DNA of 64,000 nt from Ignavibacteriales bacterium (GTDB taxonomy: Bacteria > Bacteroidota > Ignavibacteria > Ignavibacteriales > Ignavibacteriaceae): assembly GCA_016709155.1 (NCBI GenBank), contig JADJEI010000001.1, forward strand, positions 1,736,001 through 1,800,000, written 5' to 3'. Positions 54,068 through 63,214 of the stretch are shown here, piece after piece (position 1 is the stretch's first letter; each line of letters starts with the position of its first letter). The translations under genes were made by a program, and so were the position numbers. The notes under the pieces were generated by a model, which made no database searches, was not told the DNA's origin, and saw nothing but the letters and a program-made list of their open reading frames with translations.

Positions 54068-55462
54068 ATGTTTGATTCAAAAATCTACACCAAAAGAAGA
54101 AACGAACTGAAAAAGAAAATGGGTTCGGGGTTAGTGTTATTCCCGGCCAACGAAGAACCGGCAATGAACTATCCAGCCAACACATATACTTTCAGACAGG
54201 ATAGTTCATTCTTATATTATTTCGGTTTGGATATGCCGGATGTTTTCGGATTGATTGACGTTGATAATAATGAAGAAATCATTTTCGGTAATGATTGCAC
54301 CGTGGACGATGTTGTGTGGATGGGACCGCAAAAAACAATTAAACAAAAAGCTGAACTTGCGGGAGTGAAAAAAACATTGCTGCTCGATAAATTGGGAGAG
54401 AAATTATTATCTGCAATTAGAACAGGCAGAAGGATTCATTTCCTCCCCCAATACAGGTGGAAAATTGTTTTTGATCTTTCAAAACTTTTAGGAATCAACG
54501 CCGAATCAATTAATAAATATTCGTCGGAAAAATTAATTAAAAATGTAATTGAACAGCGCTCAATAAAAAATAAAGAAGAAATCGCTGAAACAGAATTTGC
54601 TCTTGAGATCGCTTATCAAATGCATACCTACGCAATGCGAATGACACGCCCGGGTATTTATGAAAGAGAAATTGCAGGGGCAATCGAGGGCATTGCTCTC
54701 TCAATGGGCTGCGGTGTTTCATTCTCAGTTATTTTTTCTATCAATGGACAAACACTGCATAATCATCATCACGATAACCTGATAAAAGACGGCGACCTTG
54801 TTGTTAATGATTCCGGTGCAGAATCTCTTCTGCATTATGCAAGCGATATTACAAGGACTTTTCCTGCAAGCGGAAAATTTTCTAATAAACAAAAAGAGAT
54901 TTATCAAATCGTACTTGATGCGCAGATGGGTGCAATTCAGAAAATAAAACCGGGGGTAAAGTATAAAGATGTTCACTTGCATTCAGCAAAAGTGATTGTC
55001 GAAGGATTGAAAAATCTGGGATTGATGAAAGGCAGTGTTGATGAAGCTGTTGCTGCAGGCGCACATGCTTTGTTTTTTCCGCACGGACTCGGACACATGC
55101 TCGGGCTTGATGTTCACGATCTCGAAGGGCTGGGGGAAAATTTTGTCGGCTATGATAAATCTATCGAAAGAAGCAATCAATTCGGGCTTGCATATTTAAG
55201 ATTAGCAAAACCACTTCAGCAAGGTTTTTTACTAACTGTTGAGCCGGGCGTATATTTTATTCCTGAACTTATTGATCAATGGCGATCAAAAAAAATGCAC
55301 AACGAGTTTATCAATTATGATGCGGTTGCAAAATATAGAACCTTTGGCGGGGTAAGAATTGAAGACAATATTTTAGTTGGGAAAAATGCCGGCAAAGTAC
55401 TTGGAAGACCTATTCCTAAATCAGTTGAGGAAGTCGAACAACTTTGTTCAAGCATCATTTGA
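54068..55462 (+). CDS. pepP: Xaa-Pro aminopeptidase (M24B, aminopeptidase P-like)
   Basis: A 464-residue enzyme with an AMP_N domain (about 1-150) and a creatinase-fold peptidase domain. Metal ligands are visible: LVVNDSGAESLLHYASDITR (Asp pair near 245-257), ALFFPHGLGHMLGLDVHD (His near 335), LLTVEPGVYFIPELI (Glu near 395), and GGVRIEDNIL (Glu near 437). It cleaves N-terminal residues before proline in the cytoplasm. It is followed by a secreted hydrolase gene 18 nt downstream in the same direction. Confidence 0.93.
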   Translation: MFDSKIYTKRRNELKKKMGSGLVLFPANEEPAMNYPANTYTFRQDSSFLYYFGLDMPDVFGLIDVDNNEEIIFGNDCTVDDVVWMGPQKTIKQKAELAGVKKTLLLDKLGEKLLSAIRTGRRIHFLPQYRWKIVFDLSKLLGINAESINKYSSEKLIKNVIEQRSIKNKEEIAETEFALEIAYQMHTYAMRMTRPGIYEREIAGAIEGIALSMGCGVSFSVIFSINGQTLHNHHHDNLIKDGDLVVNDSGAESLLHYASDITRTFPASGKFSNKQKEIYQIVLDAQMGAIQKIKPGVKYKDVHLHSAKVIVEGLKNLGLMKGSVDEAVAAGAHALFFPHGLGHMLGLDVHDLEGLGENFVGYDKSIERSNQFGLAYLRLAKPLQQGFLLTVEPGVYFIPELIDQWRSKKMHNEFINYDAVAKYRTFGGVRIEDNILVGKNAGKVLGRPIPKSVEEVEQLCSSII

Positions 55463-55480
55463 TTTTTTAAAGGAAAAAAA

Positions 55481-56914
55481 ATGGAAGCGATTAAAGTACT
55501 TAAATTTAATTTTTATTCACTAATCCTTTTTTTAATGCTGCTATCGCTGCCGGCTATTGCACAACAAAATCAAATTGTTGGGAACTGGCAAGGCGCTCTT
55601 AAAATTTCATCAATCCAATTGAGAATTGTTTTTAATGTGATTGAAACCGAAAATCAAAAACTTATTGCAACATTAGACAGTCCGGATCAGGGAGCTTTTG
55701 GCATCCCCGTAGATACTGTAATTTTTAACCCCCCGTATGTAAAATTCGAAGTAACTTCTATAGTTGGATTCTTCGAGGGAAGTTTGAATGAGACAGCTCA
55801 ATCTATTTCCGGCAAATGGAATCAGGGCAGACAATCATTTGACCTCGAACTCTCTCGCTCAGATTCTGTCATTACCATCAATAGACCGCAAGAACCCAAG
55901 CCGCCTTTTCCATATATTGAAGAAGAAGTTGTGTTTGAAAATAAAAATGCAAATATAACACTTGCAGGTACCTTGACTTATCCGAAGGAAGGGGAAAACT
56001 TTCCCGTTGTAATTCTTGTTTCCGGCTCGGGTCCGCAAAACAGAAACGAAGAATTACTCGGTCACAAACCTTTTCTTGTAATCGCTGATTTCCTGACAAG
56101 AAATGGTATTGCAGTTTTAAGATATGATGACAGGGGTGTGGGAAAATCTACGGGTGATTTTTCATCTGCAACAACATTAGATTTTGTTGGTGATGCTCTT
56201 TCGGCAGTGGGTTTTCTCAAATCAAAAGATCAAATAAATAAAAATCAAATTGGAATCATCGGACACAGCGAAGGTGGATTGATCGCTCCACTTGCTGCTG
56301 TCCAATCGGAAGATGTCGCTTTTATTATTATGATGGCTGGACCGGGATTGCGCGGAAAAGAAATTTTAGTTTTACAAACAGAATTAATTTTAAGAGCGAA
56401 CGGAGAACCAGAAGATGAAATAAAAAAAGGTGCCGGGTTAAATGAACAGCTTTATGGAATACTCCTTTCGGAAAAAGATTCTGCCTCTGTTTCATCGCAA
56501 CTGCGTGATGTGTTTGAAAGAGCCTATATTGAAATGACTGATAAAGAAAAAACTCAAATCGGTGATAAGGATATTTTTATGGAGAGACAGTTTAGTATGA
56601 TGCAAAGTCCCTGGTTTAAATATTTTTTGGCTTACGATCCATATGAAACTTTAACAAAAGTTAGCTGCCCCATCCTTGCAATAAATGGAGAAAAAGATTT
56701 GCAGGTCCCTCCGAAAGAAAATCTGGCAATGATTCAAAAAGCATTTAAAGAAGCAGGAAAAGAAAATTATAAATTAGTTGAATTGCCCGGCTTGAATCAT
56801 TTATTTCAAACTGCTAAAACAGGCTCACCCATGGAATATTCAACAATTGAAGAAACAATTTCACCTTCTGCATTGAATGTGATCAAGGATTGGATTCTTG
56901 AAACCACAAAATAA
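55481..56914 (+). CDS. Secreted alpha/beta hydrolase
   Basis: A 477-residue protein with a signal peptide (LILFLMLLSLPAIAQQ). Residues about 28-125 form a beta-rich domain (IVGNWQGALKISSIQLRIVF), perhaps a lipid/substrate-binding unit often found fused to these hydrolases. The hydrolase core begins around LTYPKEGENFPVVILVSGSG, carries the nucleophile elbow IGIIGHSEGGLIAPLAA near residue 260, and ends with an acid/His pair: LAINGEKDLQVPPKENL near 400 and LPGLNHLFQTAK near 435. Substrate unknown. It shares a transcript with pepP. Confidence 0.88.
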   Translation: MEAIKVLKFNFYSLILFLMLLSLPAIAQQNQIVGNWQGALKISSIQLRIVFNVIETENQKLIATLDSPDQGAFGIPVDTVIFNPPYVKFEVTSIVGFFEGSLNETAQSISGKWNQGRQSFDLELSRSDSVITINRPQEPKPPFPYIEEEVVFENKNANITLAGTLTYPKEGENFPVVILVSGSGPQNRNEELLGHKPFLVIADFLTRNGIAVLRYDDRGVGKSTGDFSSATTLDFVGDALSAVGFLKSKDQINKNQIGIIGHSEGGLIAPLAAVQSEDVAFIIMMAGPGLRGKEILVLQTELILRANGEPEDEIKKGAGLNEQLYGILLSEKDSASVSSQLRDVFERAYIEMTDKEKTQIGDKDIFMERQFSMMQSPWFKYFLAYDPYETLTKVSCPILAINGEKDLQVPPKENLAMIQKAFKEAGKENYKLVELPGLNHLFQTAKTGSPMEYSTIEETISPSALNVIKDWILETTK

Positions 56915-56941
56915 TTCTGCCTCAAATAAATTTTAATAGCT

Positions 56942-58303
56942 TTAAAAATTTATTTCTTTGCCCTTTTCAACCGCGAATAATTTCACGGCTGGATTTTGCT
57001 TTAAAATATTTGCCCCCATCCAATCAATTGCCGGCACATCACCGTGAACAAGAATTACAGTTGAAGGATTCAGCAATTCAACAATCTGCAAAAGATCTTC
57101 CCGTTTTGAATGCGCCGAAAATCTGAAATGTTGAACTTCGCATTTTACCTCCTCCTCTTCAAAAAACTCGCTCAGTTTGATTTTATCTCCCTTTCGGGCA
57201 TTGGCAATTTGATAACCGGGAGTTTGTGAATCCATATAACCAACTGTAAAAATAGCCGACTTACTTTGCTTCAACCATTGTTGTGCAAATTTGTACGAGG
57301 CAGTTTTTTCAATTACCATCCCGCTTGATGCAAGCACAATGCAGGGTGAGTTAAAAAAATCATTATGGTTTTTAACTTCAAAATAATTTATTTGCGGGAT
57401 TTGACTAAGTTCAAAAGTCGGATCATTCTCATTAATCACGAACCGGTTATAGTCATAAATACGACTGATTTTATTAGCGATTCCACCGGTGTAGATATCA
57501 ACTTGTGGAATTTTATTACTCCTCATCAGTTTATAAATCATCGAAAGCATTTCCTGCATCTTGCCCAAAGCAAATACAGGAATCAGCACAGAGCCATTAT
57601 TATTTAAAATTTTATTCAGTGATTTAGCAAGTCTTTCTGCCTCTTTTTGCCATTCAAGAATTTTAGAGGAATCAGTCGAGCCGTAAGTTGATTCTGTGAT
57701 CAGCAAATCAATTTTCTGTTTTGGTAAATACGCTCCGGAAAGCAGTGATTGTTTTTGAAGATTAATATCGCCCGTATAAAATATTTTTTTTCCGTCATGC
57801 TCGATAAAAATTCCTGCTGAACCAATAATATGTCCTGCATCGTGGAAGGAAATATTTATTTCAGATTTACTTTCGTGCTTGTAACCCCGGAGTGAAAATT
57901 TTTCTTCATAAGATTTATATTGAATTGACTGAATCAGTAAATCAATCTCTTCATGCGAGTAGAGTTGGTATTTTTCCTCAGAGATTTGTTCTCGCAGAAT
58001 TGAAATTGTATTTTGAAGCGTCAACTCTGCAACGGCACGCGTTTGGGGAGTGGTAAATATTTGAAGGTAGGGAAATCGCTTAATTAAAAACGGTAATGCA
58101 TCAAGATGATCCTGATGAGCGTGAGTAATTAATACGAAGTCAATATTTTCGTTTTGAATTAAGTCAAAATCTGGAAGTGCATCCAGCCCTTTCTTTTGAG
58201 GGTGCATTCCACAGTCCAAAATTATTCCCGTGCCTGCAATATTCAGATAGAAGCAGCTTGCACCAATTTCACCCGCACCGCCCAATGGAATAAATTTAAT
58301 CAT
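56942..58303 (-). CDS. Beta-CASP metallo-beta-lactamase RNA nuclease-like protein
   Basis: A 453-residue protein. The metallo-beta-lactamase motif LITHAHQDHLDALPFL is near residue 58 (HxHxDH), and HDAGHIIGSAGIFIEH follows. GDINLQKQSLLSGAY carries the Asp, and the beta-CASP domain with VFALGKMQEMLSMIY comes next; HFRFSAHSKREDLLQIVELL near 397 holds the C-terminal His. The last motif, TVILVHGDV, is also typical. This is the CPSF73/YSH1-like group of archaeal and bacterial exo/endonucleases. Divergent from queC. Confidence 0.92.
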   Translation of the reverse strand: MIKFIPLGGAGEIGASCFYLNIAGTGIILDCGMHPQKKGLDALPDFDLIQNENIDFVLITHAHQDHLDALPFLIKRFPYLQIFTTPQTRAVAELTLQNTISILREQISEEKYQLYSHEEIDLLIQSIQYKSYEEKFSLRGYKHESKSEINISFHDAGHIIGSAGIFIEHDGKKIFYTGDINLQKQSLLSGAYLPKQKIDLLITESTYGSTDSSKILEWQKEAERLAKSLNKILNNNGSVLIPVFALGKMQEMLSMIYKLMRSNKIPQVDIYTGGIANKISRIYDYNRFVINENDPTFELSQIPQINYFEVKNHNDFFNSPCIVLASSGMVIEKTASYKFAQQWLKQSKSAIFTVGYMDSQTPGYQIANARKGDKIKLSEFFEEEEVKCEVQHFRFSAHSKREDLLQIVELLNPSTVILVHGDVPAIDWMGANILKQNPAVKLFAVEKGKEINF

Positions 58304-58365
58304 ACGTCATTTCTATTTTCATCATCAGCAATTTAATAATTTGAATCGTTGAAAATAAAAATAGT

Positions 58366-58385
58366 TTAGTCAATTTTGACTAAAG
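58366..58385. promoter_or_regulatory. Palindrome between the divergent nuclease and queC genes
   Basis: TTTAGTCA and TGACTAAA flank four nt. Related sequences occur at 8212-8224 (TTAGTTTGACTAA) and near 53669. It could be an operator for a shared regulator; none is known here. Confidence 0.3.
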
Positions 58386-58421
58386 TCCTATTTTCTGAAA
58401 AGCCATTTTGCTATTTTGCGA

Positions 58422-59129
58422 ATGGATATTTCAAGTATGAAAAAAGAAACAAAAAATATTGCAGTTATTGCCGTAAGCGGAGGAATGGATAGCTGTGTTA
58501 CTGCTGCAATTGCAAATATGGAATACAATCTTGCGTTTGCACATTTTAATTATGGGCAGCGAACAGAGAAGCGGGAGTTGAAAGCCTTCAATGAAATTGC
58601 AGATCATTTTAGAGTAAAAGAAAGATTAATAATTGATTACACACACCTTGCAAAAATCGGCGGCTCATCGCTTACTGATAAAAATATTGAAGTGACTAAA
58701 GCAGACTTAGAAAATAAAAACATTCCTTCTTCTTACGTTCCATTTAGAAATGCGAACATACTTTCCGCCTGCGTAAGCTGGGCTGAAGTTTTAAACGCAA
58801 GTGCTGTTTTTATCGGAGCAGTTTATGAAGATTCTTCCGGATATCCTGATTGCAGACCGGATTTTTTTTCTGCTTACGAAAAAATGATTGATCTTGGAAC
58901 AAAACCGGAGACAAAAATTAAAATTGTTACTCCTATTATAAATTTATCTAAAGCAGAAATTGTTAAAAAAGGAATTGAACTTGATGCACCGCTTCACTTA
59001 ACTTGGAGCTGCTATCAAAATGAAGATGAAGCATGCGGAGTTTGTGATAGTTGTGCATTACGTTTACGCGGTTTTCAGCAAGCAGGATTTGAAGACACAA
59101 TAAAATATAAAGTTAGACCAAAGTATTAG
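58422..59129 (+). CDS. queC: 7-cyano-7-deazaguanine synthase
   Basis: A 235-residue QueC counted from ATG 58422 (ATG at 58437 is equally plausible; a TTG at 58416 is less likely). The PP-loop AVIAVSGGMDSCVTAAI is near the start. The zinc motif CYQNEDEACGVCDSC near residue 200 has its four cysteines. RPDFFSAYEKMIDLGTKPET is a conserved central segment. It converts CDG to preQ0 in the queuosine pathway using ATP and ammonia. queF, the next step, follows 64 nt later. Confidence 0.95.
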   Translation: MDISSMKKETKNIAVIAVSGGMDSCVTAAIANMEYNLAFAHFNYGQRTEKRELKAFNEIADHFRVKERLIIDYTHLAKIGGSSLTDKNIEVTKADLENKNIPSSYVPFRNANILSACVSWAEVLNASAVFIGAVYEDSSGYPDCRPDFFSAYEKMIDLGTKPETKIKIVTPIINLSKAEIVKKGIELDAPLHLTWSCYQNEDEACGVCDSCALRLRGFQQAGFEDTIKYKVRPKY

Positions 59130-59193
59130 AAATTATTAGTGCGAAAAAGAATATTCAGATTAACTCAGGTTCAGAAAATATAAAGGCCAATAT

Positions 59194-59613
59194 ATGAGCA
59201 CAAAACTAAAACTCGTAAACAACAAACTAAGTTTATTAGAAACATTTGAAAACAAATATCCAAACAGGGATTACGAAATAAAACACATTGCACCGGAGTT
59301 TACTTCGCTCTGCCCCAAAACCGGGCAGCCGGATTTTGCTACTATAACTCTTGAATACATTCCTGATAAACTTTGTGTGGAATTAAAATCTTACAAGTTT
59401 TATCTTCAATCCTATAGAAATGAAGGGATTTTTTTTGAAAGTGTTACTAATAAAATTCTTGATGATCTTGTTGAAGTTACAAAGCCCCGCTATATGAAAA
59501 TCACTGCGGAGTTTAACACACGCGGCGGTATTTCATCTGTAATTGAAGCTGAATATGAGGATGAAGATTACAGGAATTTTGATGATGAAGATATTGATGA
59601 TTTGCTTAAATAA
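59194..59613 (+). CDS. queF: NADPH-dependent 7-cyano-7-deazaguanine reductase (preQ1 synthase)
   Basis: A 139-residue unimodular QueF, a tunnelling-fold reductase. The active-site segment APEFTSLCPKTGQPDFATIT near residues 30-50 carries the nucleophilic Cys, and CVELKSYKFYLQSYRNEGIF near 70 carries the substrate-binding Glu. It reduces preQ0 to preQ1 before tRNA insertion. An AAAGG site is upstream of the ATG. The C-terminus is very acidic (EYEDEDYRNFDDEDIDDLLK), a tail not essential to the fold. Likely in one operon with queC. Confidence 0.95.
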   Translation: MSTKLKLVNNKLSLLETFENKYPNRDYEIKHIAPEFTSLCPKTGQPDFATITLEYIPDKLCVELKSYKFYLQSYRNEGIFFESVTNKILDDLVEVTKPRYMKITAEFNTRGGISSVIEAEYEDEDYRNFDDEDIDDLLK

Positions 59614-59624
59614 TTATTTTTAAT

Positions 59625-62195
59625 ATGACCGATTTAACCGAACTAAAAAAAGAATTTCTTACTGCACGCGACCATCTTCTCCGATCCAAGAAAAAACAAG
59701 TTGATGCTTTTAAATTCAGTATGGAGCTGAGTCATCTCGTCGAGGAGTACATAAGAAATATCGCCGGCGCAAATAAATTTAACTTTGCTCTGGCTTCTGC
59801 AGGAAGTTTCAGCAGACGAGAGCTTTCTCCTTTCTCCGATATTGACATTATGTTTATTGCCTCTTCCGTTGAAGAATCAAAAGATGAAATTGCTTCACTC
59901 GTTACAAAATTTTGGGACAGCGGTATGGAAGTTTCGCATACAATCAGAGATTTTTCCGATATACAAAAATTTGCGGTTGAAGACCTTCACACATTTACTC
60001 AGTTTTTTGAAACACGATTTTTACTCGGCTCTGCAAAAATTTATGACCAGTGGAATCAAGATCTTATTAATTCTCTAACGGAAAAATTACAAGTTGATAT
60101 CCTCAAAAAGTTGATTGTTGATGTTCAAATTCGATATGATAAATATGGCGATTCGCCGAAGCTTCTCGAACCGAATGTCAAACTTTCCGCCGGCTCGCTT
60201 CGTGATCTTCAGAGCATCGAATGGATGTATATCATTGCTAATAAAGTTTTACTAAATAAACAAACGGAACTTACACAGGTGGAGGCATTCATTTCAATCT
60301 TAAAGGAAAATGCTTTAACAACGTGTACAGAATGTTCGAGACTTCTGGAAAGCTATAGACTTATTCTTGGTGTTAGAAACCTGCTTCATTTAATTTCTGA
60401 TCAGCGCACAGATCGTTTTGAATTCACTTATCAAAATAAAATTTCTAAAATGTTTAGTCATCAGACTAATGCACTTGAAATTTTTATGCAAAGTTATTTT
60501 AATGCTTCAAATACAATTTATAGATTTACAAAATCAATGATTAAAAAATTTCAGGATGAAATTACAAATCCTTTGCCCGACTCTCTTTCAATGGATTTGG
60601 ATGACGATTTTGTTTTGAAAGGTAAAACAATTTTTTATAAAGGAACAAAGTCTCCAACATTATCAATTATCCTTCGGGGATTTTTTTATCGCGGTGAACA
60701 CAGTGCAAGGTTTGATGAAACCTTTCGCTCGAATATAATTGAGTATGCTGAAAGTCATAACGACTCTGATTCCATTAAAAATGAATCCTCCGTTTTCTTC
60801 CGGGAAATTTTAAAAATGCCGAAAAATGTTGGTCAAACTTTATCCGTTATGAATGAACTTGGATTGCTCGGTACATTTCTTCCTGAGTTTAAAGAGCTTA
60901 ACGGTTTTATGCAGCATGGCGTTTATCATTGTTACACGGCAGATGTTCATACTTTAATAACTATTCAAAATCTTGAAAAACTTGAACGCGATAGTTCTAT
61001 TCTCGGGAAAATTTATTCTTCATTCAGGACTAAAGAAATTCTTTTTTTAGCAATGCTTTTCCATGACATCGCCAAACCAATTAATATTTCCGGACACGAA
61101 ATTATTGGATCGGAAATGGCTTCTTCTATTATGCAGCGGCTTGGATACAGTGAGTTAGAGATGAATAAAGTTTGCTTCCTTGTAAAAAATCATTTATTAA
61201 TGGAACAGGTGGCTTTCAGAAGAAACCTTAATGACCCCGGCACTCTAAATAATTTTGTTTCTAATTTTAATACCGTCGAAGAACTTGACCTGCTTTACCT
61301 TGTTACTTATGCAGATCTTTCTGCTGTTAATTCTGCTGTATGGACTGTTTGGAAAAGTGAACTCCTTTCAGAACTTTACCGCAAATCTAAAGAGATGATT
61401 GAACAGCAAATTACCGGTGAAGATCTCCTAATCAATAATACCTATGTTGTCCCAAAGCAAATTACAAAGCATTCCTCTGAAATTTCAGAAGAAAATGTAA
61501 AAGAACATATTGATGCGTTAAATGATTCGGCTTATATGCAGCAATTTTCTGATGAAGAAATAGCACTGCATATCGAAAAAATTAATCGCGGTGAGCAAGT
61601 CTCGGTTATTTTTAAACAACTTGAACATTTTACCAATGTAACAATTATCACTCGGGATTTTCCCTCGCTGCTTTCTAAACTGTGCGGAGTTTTATCTATC
61701 AATGATGCAAACATCTATGATGCAAAAATCTTTACACGAAAAGACGGCATCGTGATAGATACTTTTAATGTCGCCGATTTCCGAACGGAGAAGAAAATTG
61801 AAGTTGCACGGTTTGCGAAAATTGAAAAGGATTTTGAACGTGTTGTAAACGGATTGCTTCAACTAAATCAGGAAATGACTAAACTAAAATCCCGCTGGTG
61901 GCGAATCGAAAGTAAATTTTTTAATCGAAGCGGCAAAGTTAAAATCAGTTTTGAAAAGCATGAACGCTATACTATTATAGATGTGTTCTCGCCGGATAGA
62001 CTTGGGTTTCTTTATCATCTTACGCACAAAATGAATGAGTTGGGTTTGATGATCTACTTTGCGAAAATCTCTACTAAGGGTGATGATATAGTTGATTCAT
62101 TTTATGTACTTGATCGAAATAATAAAAAAATTTCTGAGAGTGATCTTAATTTTATTACCGAAGCGCTGCTTGAAACTATTAAACAAATAATCTGA
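59625..62195 (+). CDS. glnD: GlnD-like [protein-PII] uridylyltransferase family protein
   Basis: An 856-residue protein with the order of GlnD. A nucleotidyltransferase domain has GSFSRRELSPFSDIDIMFI near residue 61. A GlnE/GlnD-type helical domain follows, then an HD domain (MLFHDIAKPINISGHEIIGS near 480) and two ACT domains at the C-terminus (VTIITRDFPSLLSKLCGVLS near 680, and FSPDRLGFLYHLTHKMNELG near 785). It would uridylylate and deuridylylate PII in response to glutamine. No glnB or glutamine synthetase is near. It follows queF by 12 nt and precedes murI by 20 nt. Confidence 0.85.
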   Translation: MTDLTELKKEFLTARDHLLRSKKKQVDAFKFSMELSHLVEEYIRNIAGANKFNFALASAGSFSRRELSPFSDIDIMFIASSVEESKDEIASLVTKFWDSGMEVSHTIRDFSDIQKFAVEDLHTFTQFFETRFLLGSAKIYDQWNQDLINSLTEKLQVDILKKLIVDVQIRYDKYGDSPKLLEPNVKLSAGSLRDLQSIEWMYIIANKVLLNKQTELTQVEAFISILKENALTTCTECSRLLESYRLILGVRNLLHLISDQRTDRFEFTYQNKISKMFSHQTNALEIFMQSYFNASNTIYRFTKSMIKKFQDEITNPLPDSLSMDLDDDFVLKGKTIFYKGTKSPTLSIILRGFFYRGEHSARFDETFRSNIIEYAESHNDSDSIKNESSVFFREILKMPKNVGQTLSVMNELGLLGTFLPEFKELNGFMQHGVYHCYTADVHTLITIQNLEKLERDSSILGKIYSSFRTKEILFLAMLFHDIAKPINISGHEIIGSEMASSIMQRLGYSELEMNKVCFLVKNHLLMEQVAFRRNLNDPGTLNNFVSNFNTVEELDLLYLVTYADLSAVNSAVWTVWKSELLSELYRKSKEMIEQQITGEDLLINNTYVVPKQITKHSSEISEENVKEHIDALNDSAYMQQFSDEEIALHIEKINRGEQVSVIFKQLEHFTNVTIITRDFPSLLSKLCGVLSINDANIYDAKIFTRKDGIVIDTFNVADFRTEKKIEVARFAKIEKDFERVVNGLLQLNQEMTKLKSRWWRIESKFFNRSGKVKISFEKHERYTIIDVFSPDRLGFLYHLTHKMNELGLMIYFAKISTKGDDIVDSFYVLDRNNKKISESDLNFITEALLETIKQII

Positions 62196-62214
62196 AAGAT
62201 TTATTTTGAACTTC

Positions 62215-63054
62215 ATGGAAAAAGAAAAACCCATTGGTGTGTTTGATTCCGGTATTGGCGGGCTTACTGTCGTAAAAAGATTGTCATCAATGCTGCCTGC
62301 CGAAAATCTAATATACTTTGGAGATACTGCACGCGTACCTTACGGATCAAAATCCAATTCAACGGTGATTGAATATTCTTTACAAAATGCGCACTTCCTG
62401 ATGGAGAAAAATGTTAAAGCAATTGTGGTCGCATGCAACACTGCCTCATCTGTAGCCATTCAGGAATTGAAGAATAATTTTAAAGTGCCGATCATCGGGA
62501 TGATTGAGCCGGGGGCAAAATATGCACTTAGTAATTCTTCCTCCGGAAGAATAGGAGTTATTGGAACGCGCGCTACAATTGCCAATCAAGCTTATTCGAA
62601 AGAAATCAAAAAATTAAATCCTGACGTGGAAGTATTTGAAAAAGCCTGCCCCCTTTTTGTTCCGCTTGCCGAAGAAGGATGGATTGAACACTCAGCCACT
62701 TATGAAATAGCCGAAGAATATCTAAAGGAGCTTCGTGATTTGAAGATTGATACGTTAGTGCTTGGCTGCACCCACTACCCGATACTTGCAAATGTAATTC
62801 AGAAAGTAATTGGCGAAAATGTAAAGCTAATTGATTCAGGAATTGCGTCTGCAGAAGTTGTTCGCAGTGAAATTTCCAGAATTGGATTTGAAACAAATTC
62901 ATTCGGAATGGGTAACCATCAGTTTTATGTGAGTGATATCCCGGCAAAATTTCAGGAGGTGGCAGAATTATTTTTGGGCAGACAAATTAGCCATGTGCAA
63001 AAAGTTGATCTCGAATATTTGACCGCGTTTAATATTCACAAGCCTCTTCAATAA
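62215..63054 (+). CDS. murI: Glutamate racemase
   Basis: A 279-residue racemase counted from ATG 62215; a TTG at 62206 is three codons earlier. It has the conserved segments GVFDSGIGGLTVVKRL near residue 9, VVACNTASSVAIQEL near 72 with the first catalytic Cys, and LVLGCTHYPILANVI near 184 with the second. It makes D-glutamate for peptidoglycan. It is the last gene of the queC-queF-glnD-murI run; whether these share a promoter is not shown. Confidence 0.95.
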   Translation: MEKEKPIGVFDSGIGGLTVVKRLSSMLPAENLIYFGDTARVPYGSKSNSTVIEYSLQNAHFLMEKNVKAIVVACNTASSVAIQELKNNFKVPIIGMIEPGAKYALSNSSSGRIGVIGTRATIANQAYSKEIKKLNPDVEVFEKACPLFVPLAEEGWIEHSATYEIAEEYLKELRDLKIDTLVLGCTHYPILANVIQKVIGENVKLIDSGIASAEVVRSEISRIGFETNSFGMGNHQFYVSDIPAKFQEVAELFLGRQISHVQKVDLEYLTAFNIHKPLQ

Positions 63055-63092
63055 TTTTTTATTAACCCTTCTTCAGCATTATTTTCCAACAA

Positions 63093-63120
63093 GCTCATCC
63101 TTCGACAAGCTCAGGATGAC
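63093..63120. repeat. REP-like palindrome
   Basis: CTCATCCTTCGACAAGCTCA begins it and GGATGAC ends it. It has the GTCATCC...GGATGAC-type ends of the 31.7 kb element. It is in the gap between convergent murI and the transporter. Confidence 0.7.
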
Positions 63121-63214
63121 AGATATGAGTTTTTCAATTCGCAACGAGATTTATTTTCCGCATTTTTTTGCTGGCATTAAAAAAATAACCTATAGCTGTT
63201 TTAAGAAAACTTCA

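Noticed and set aside
58304..58421. preQ1 riboswitch upstream of queC
   Set aside because: No preQ1-I or -II consensus (e.g. the A-rich tail pairing) is visible; only a short dyad is present.
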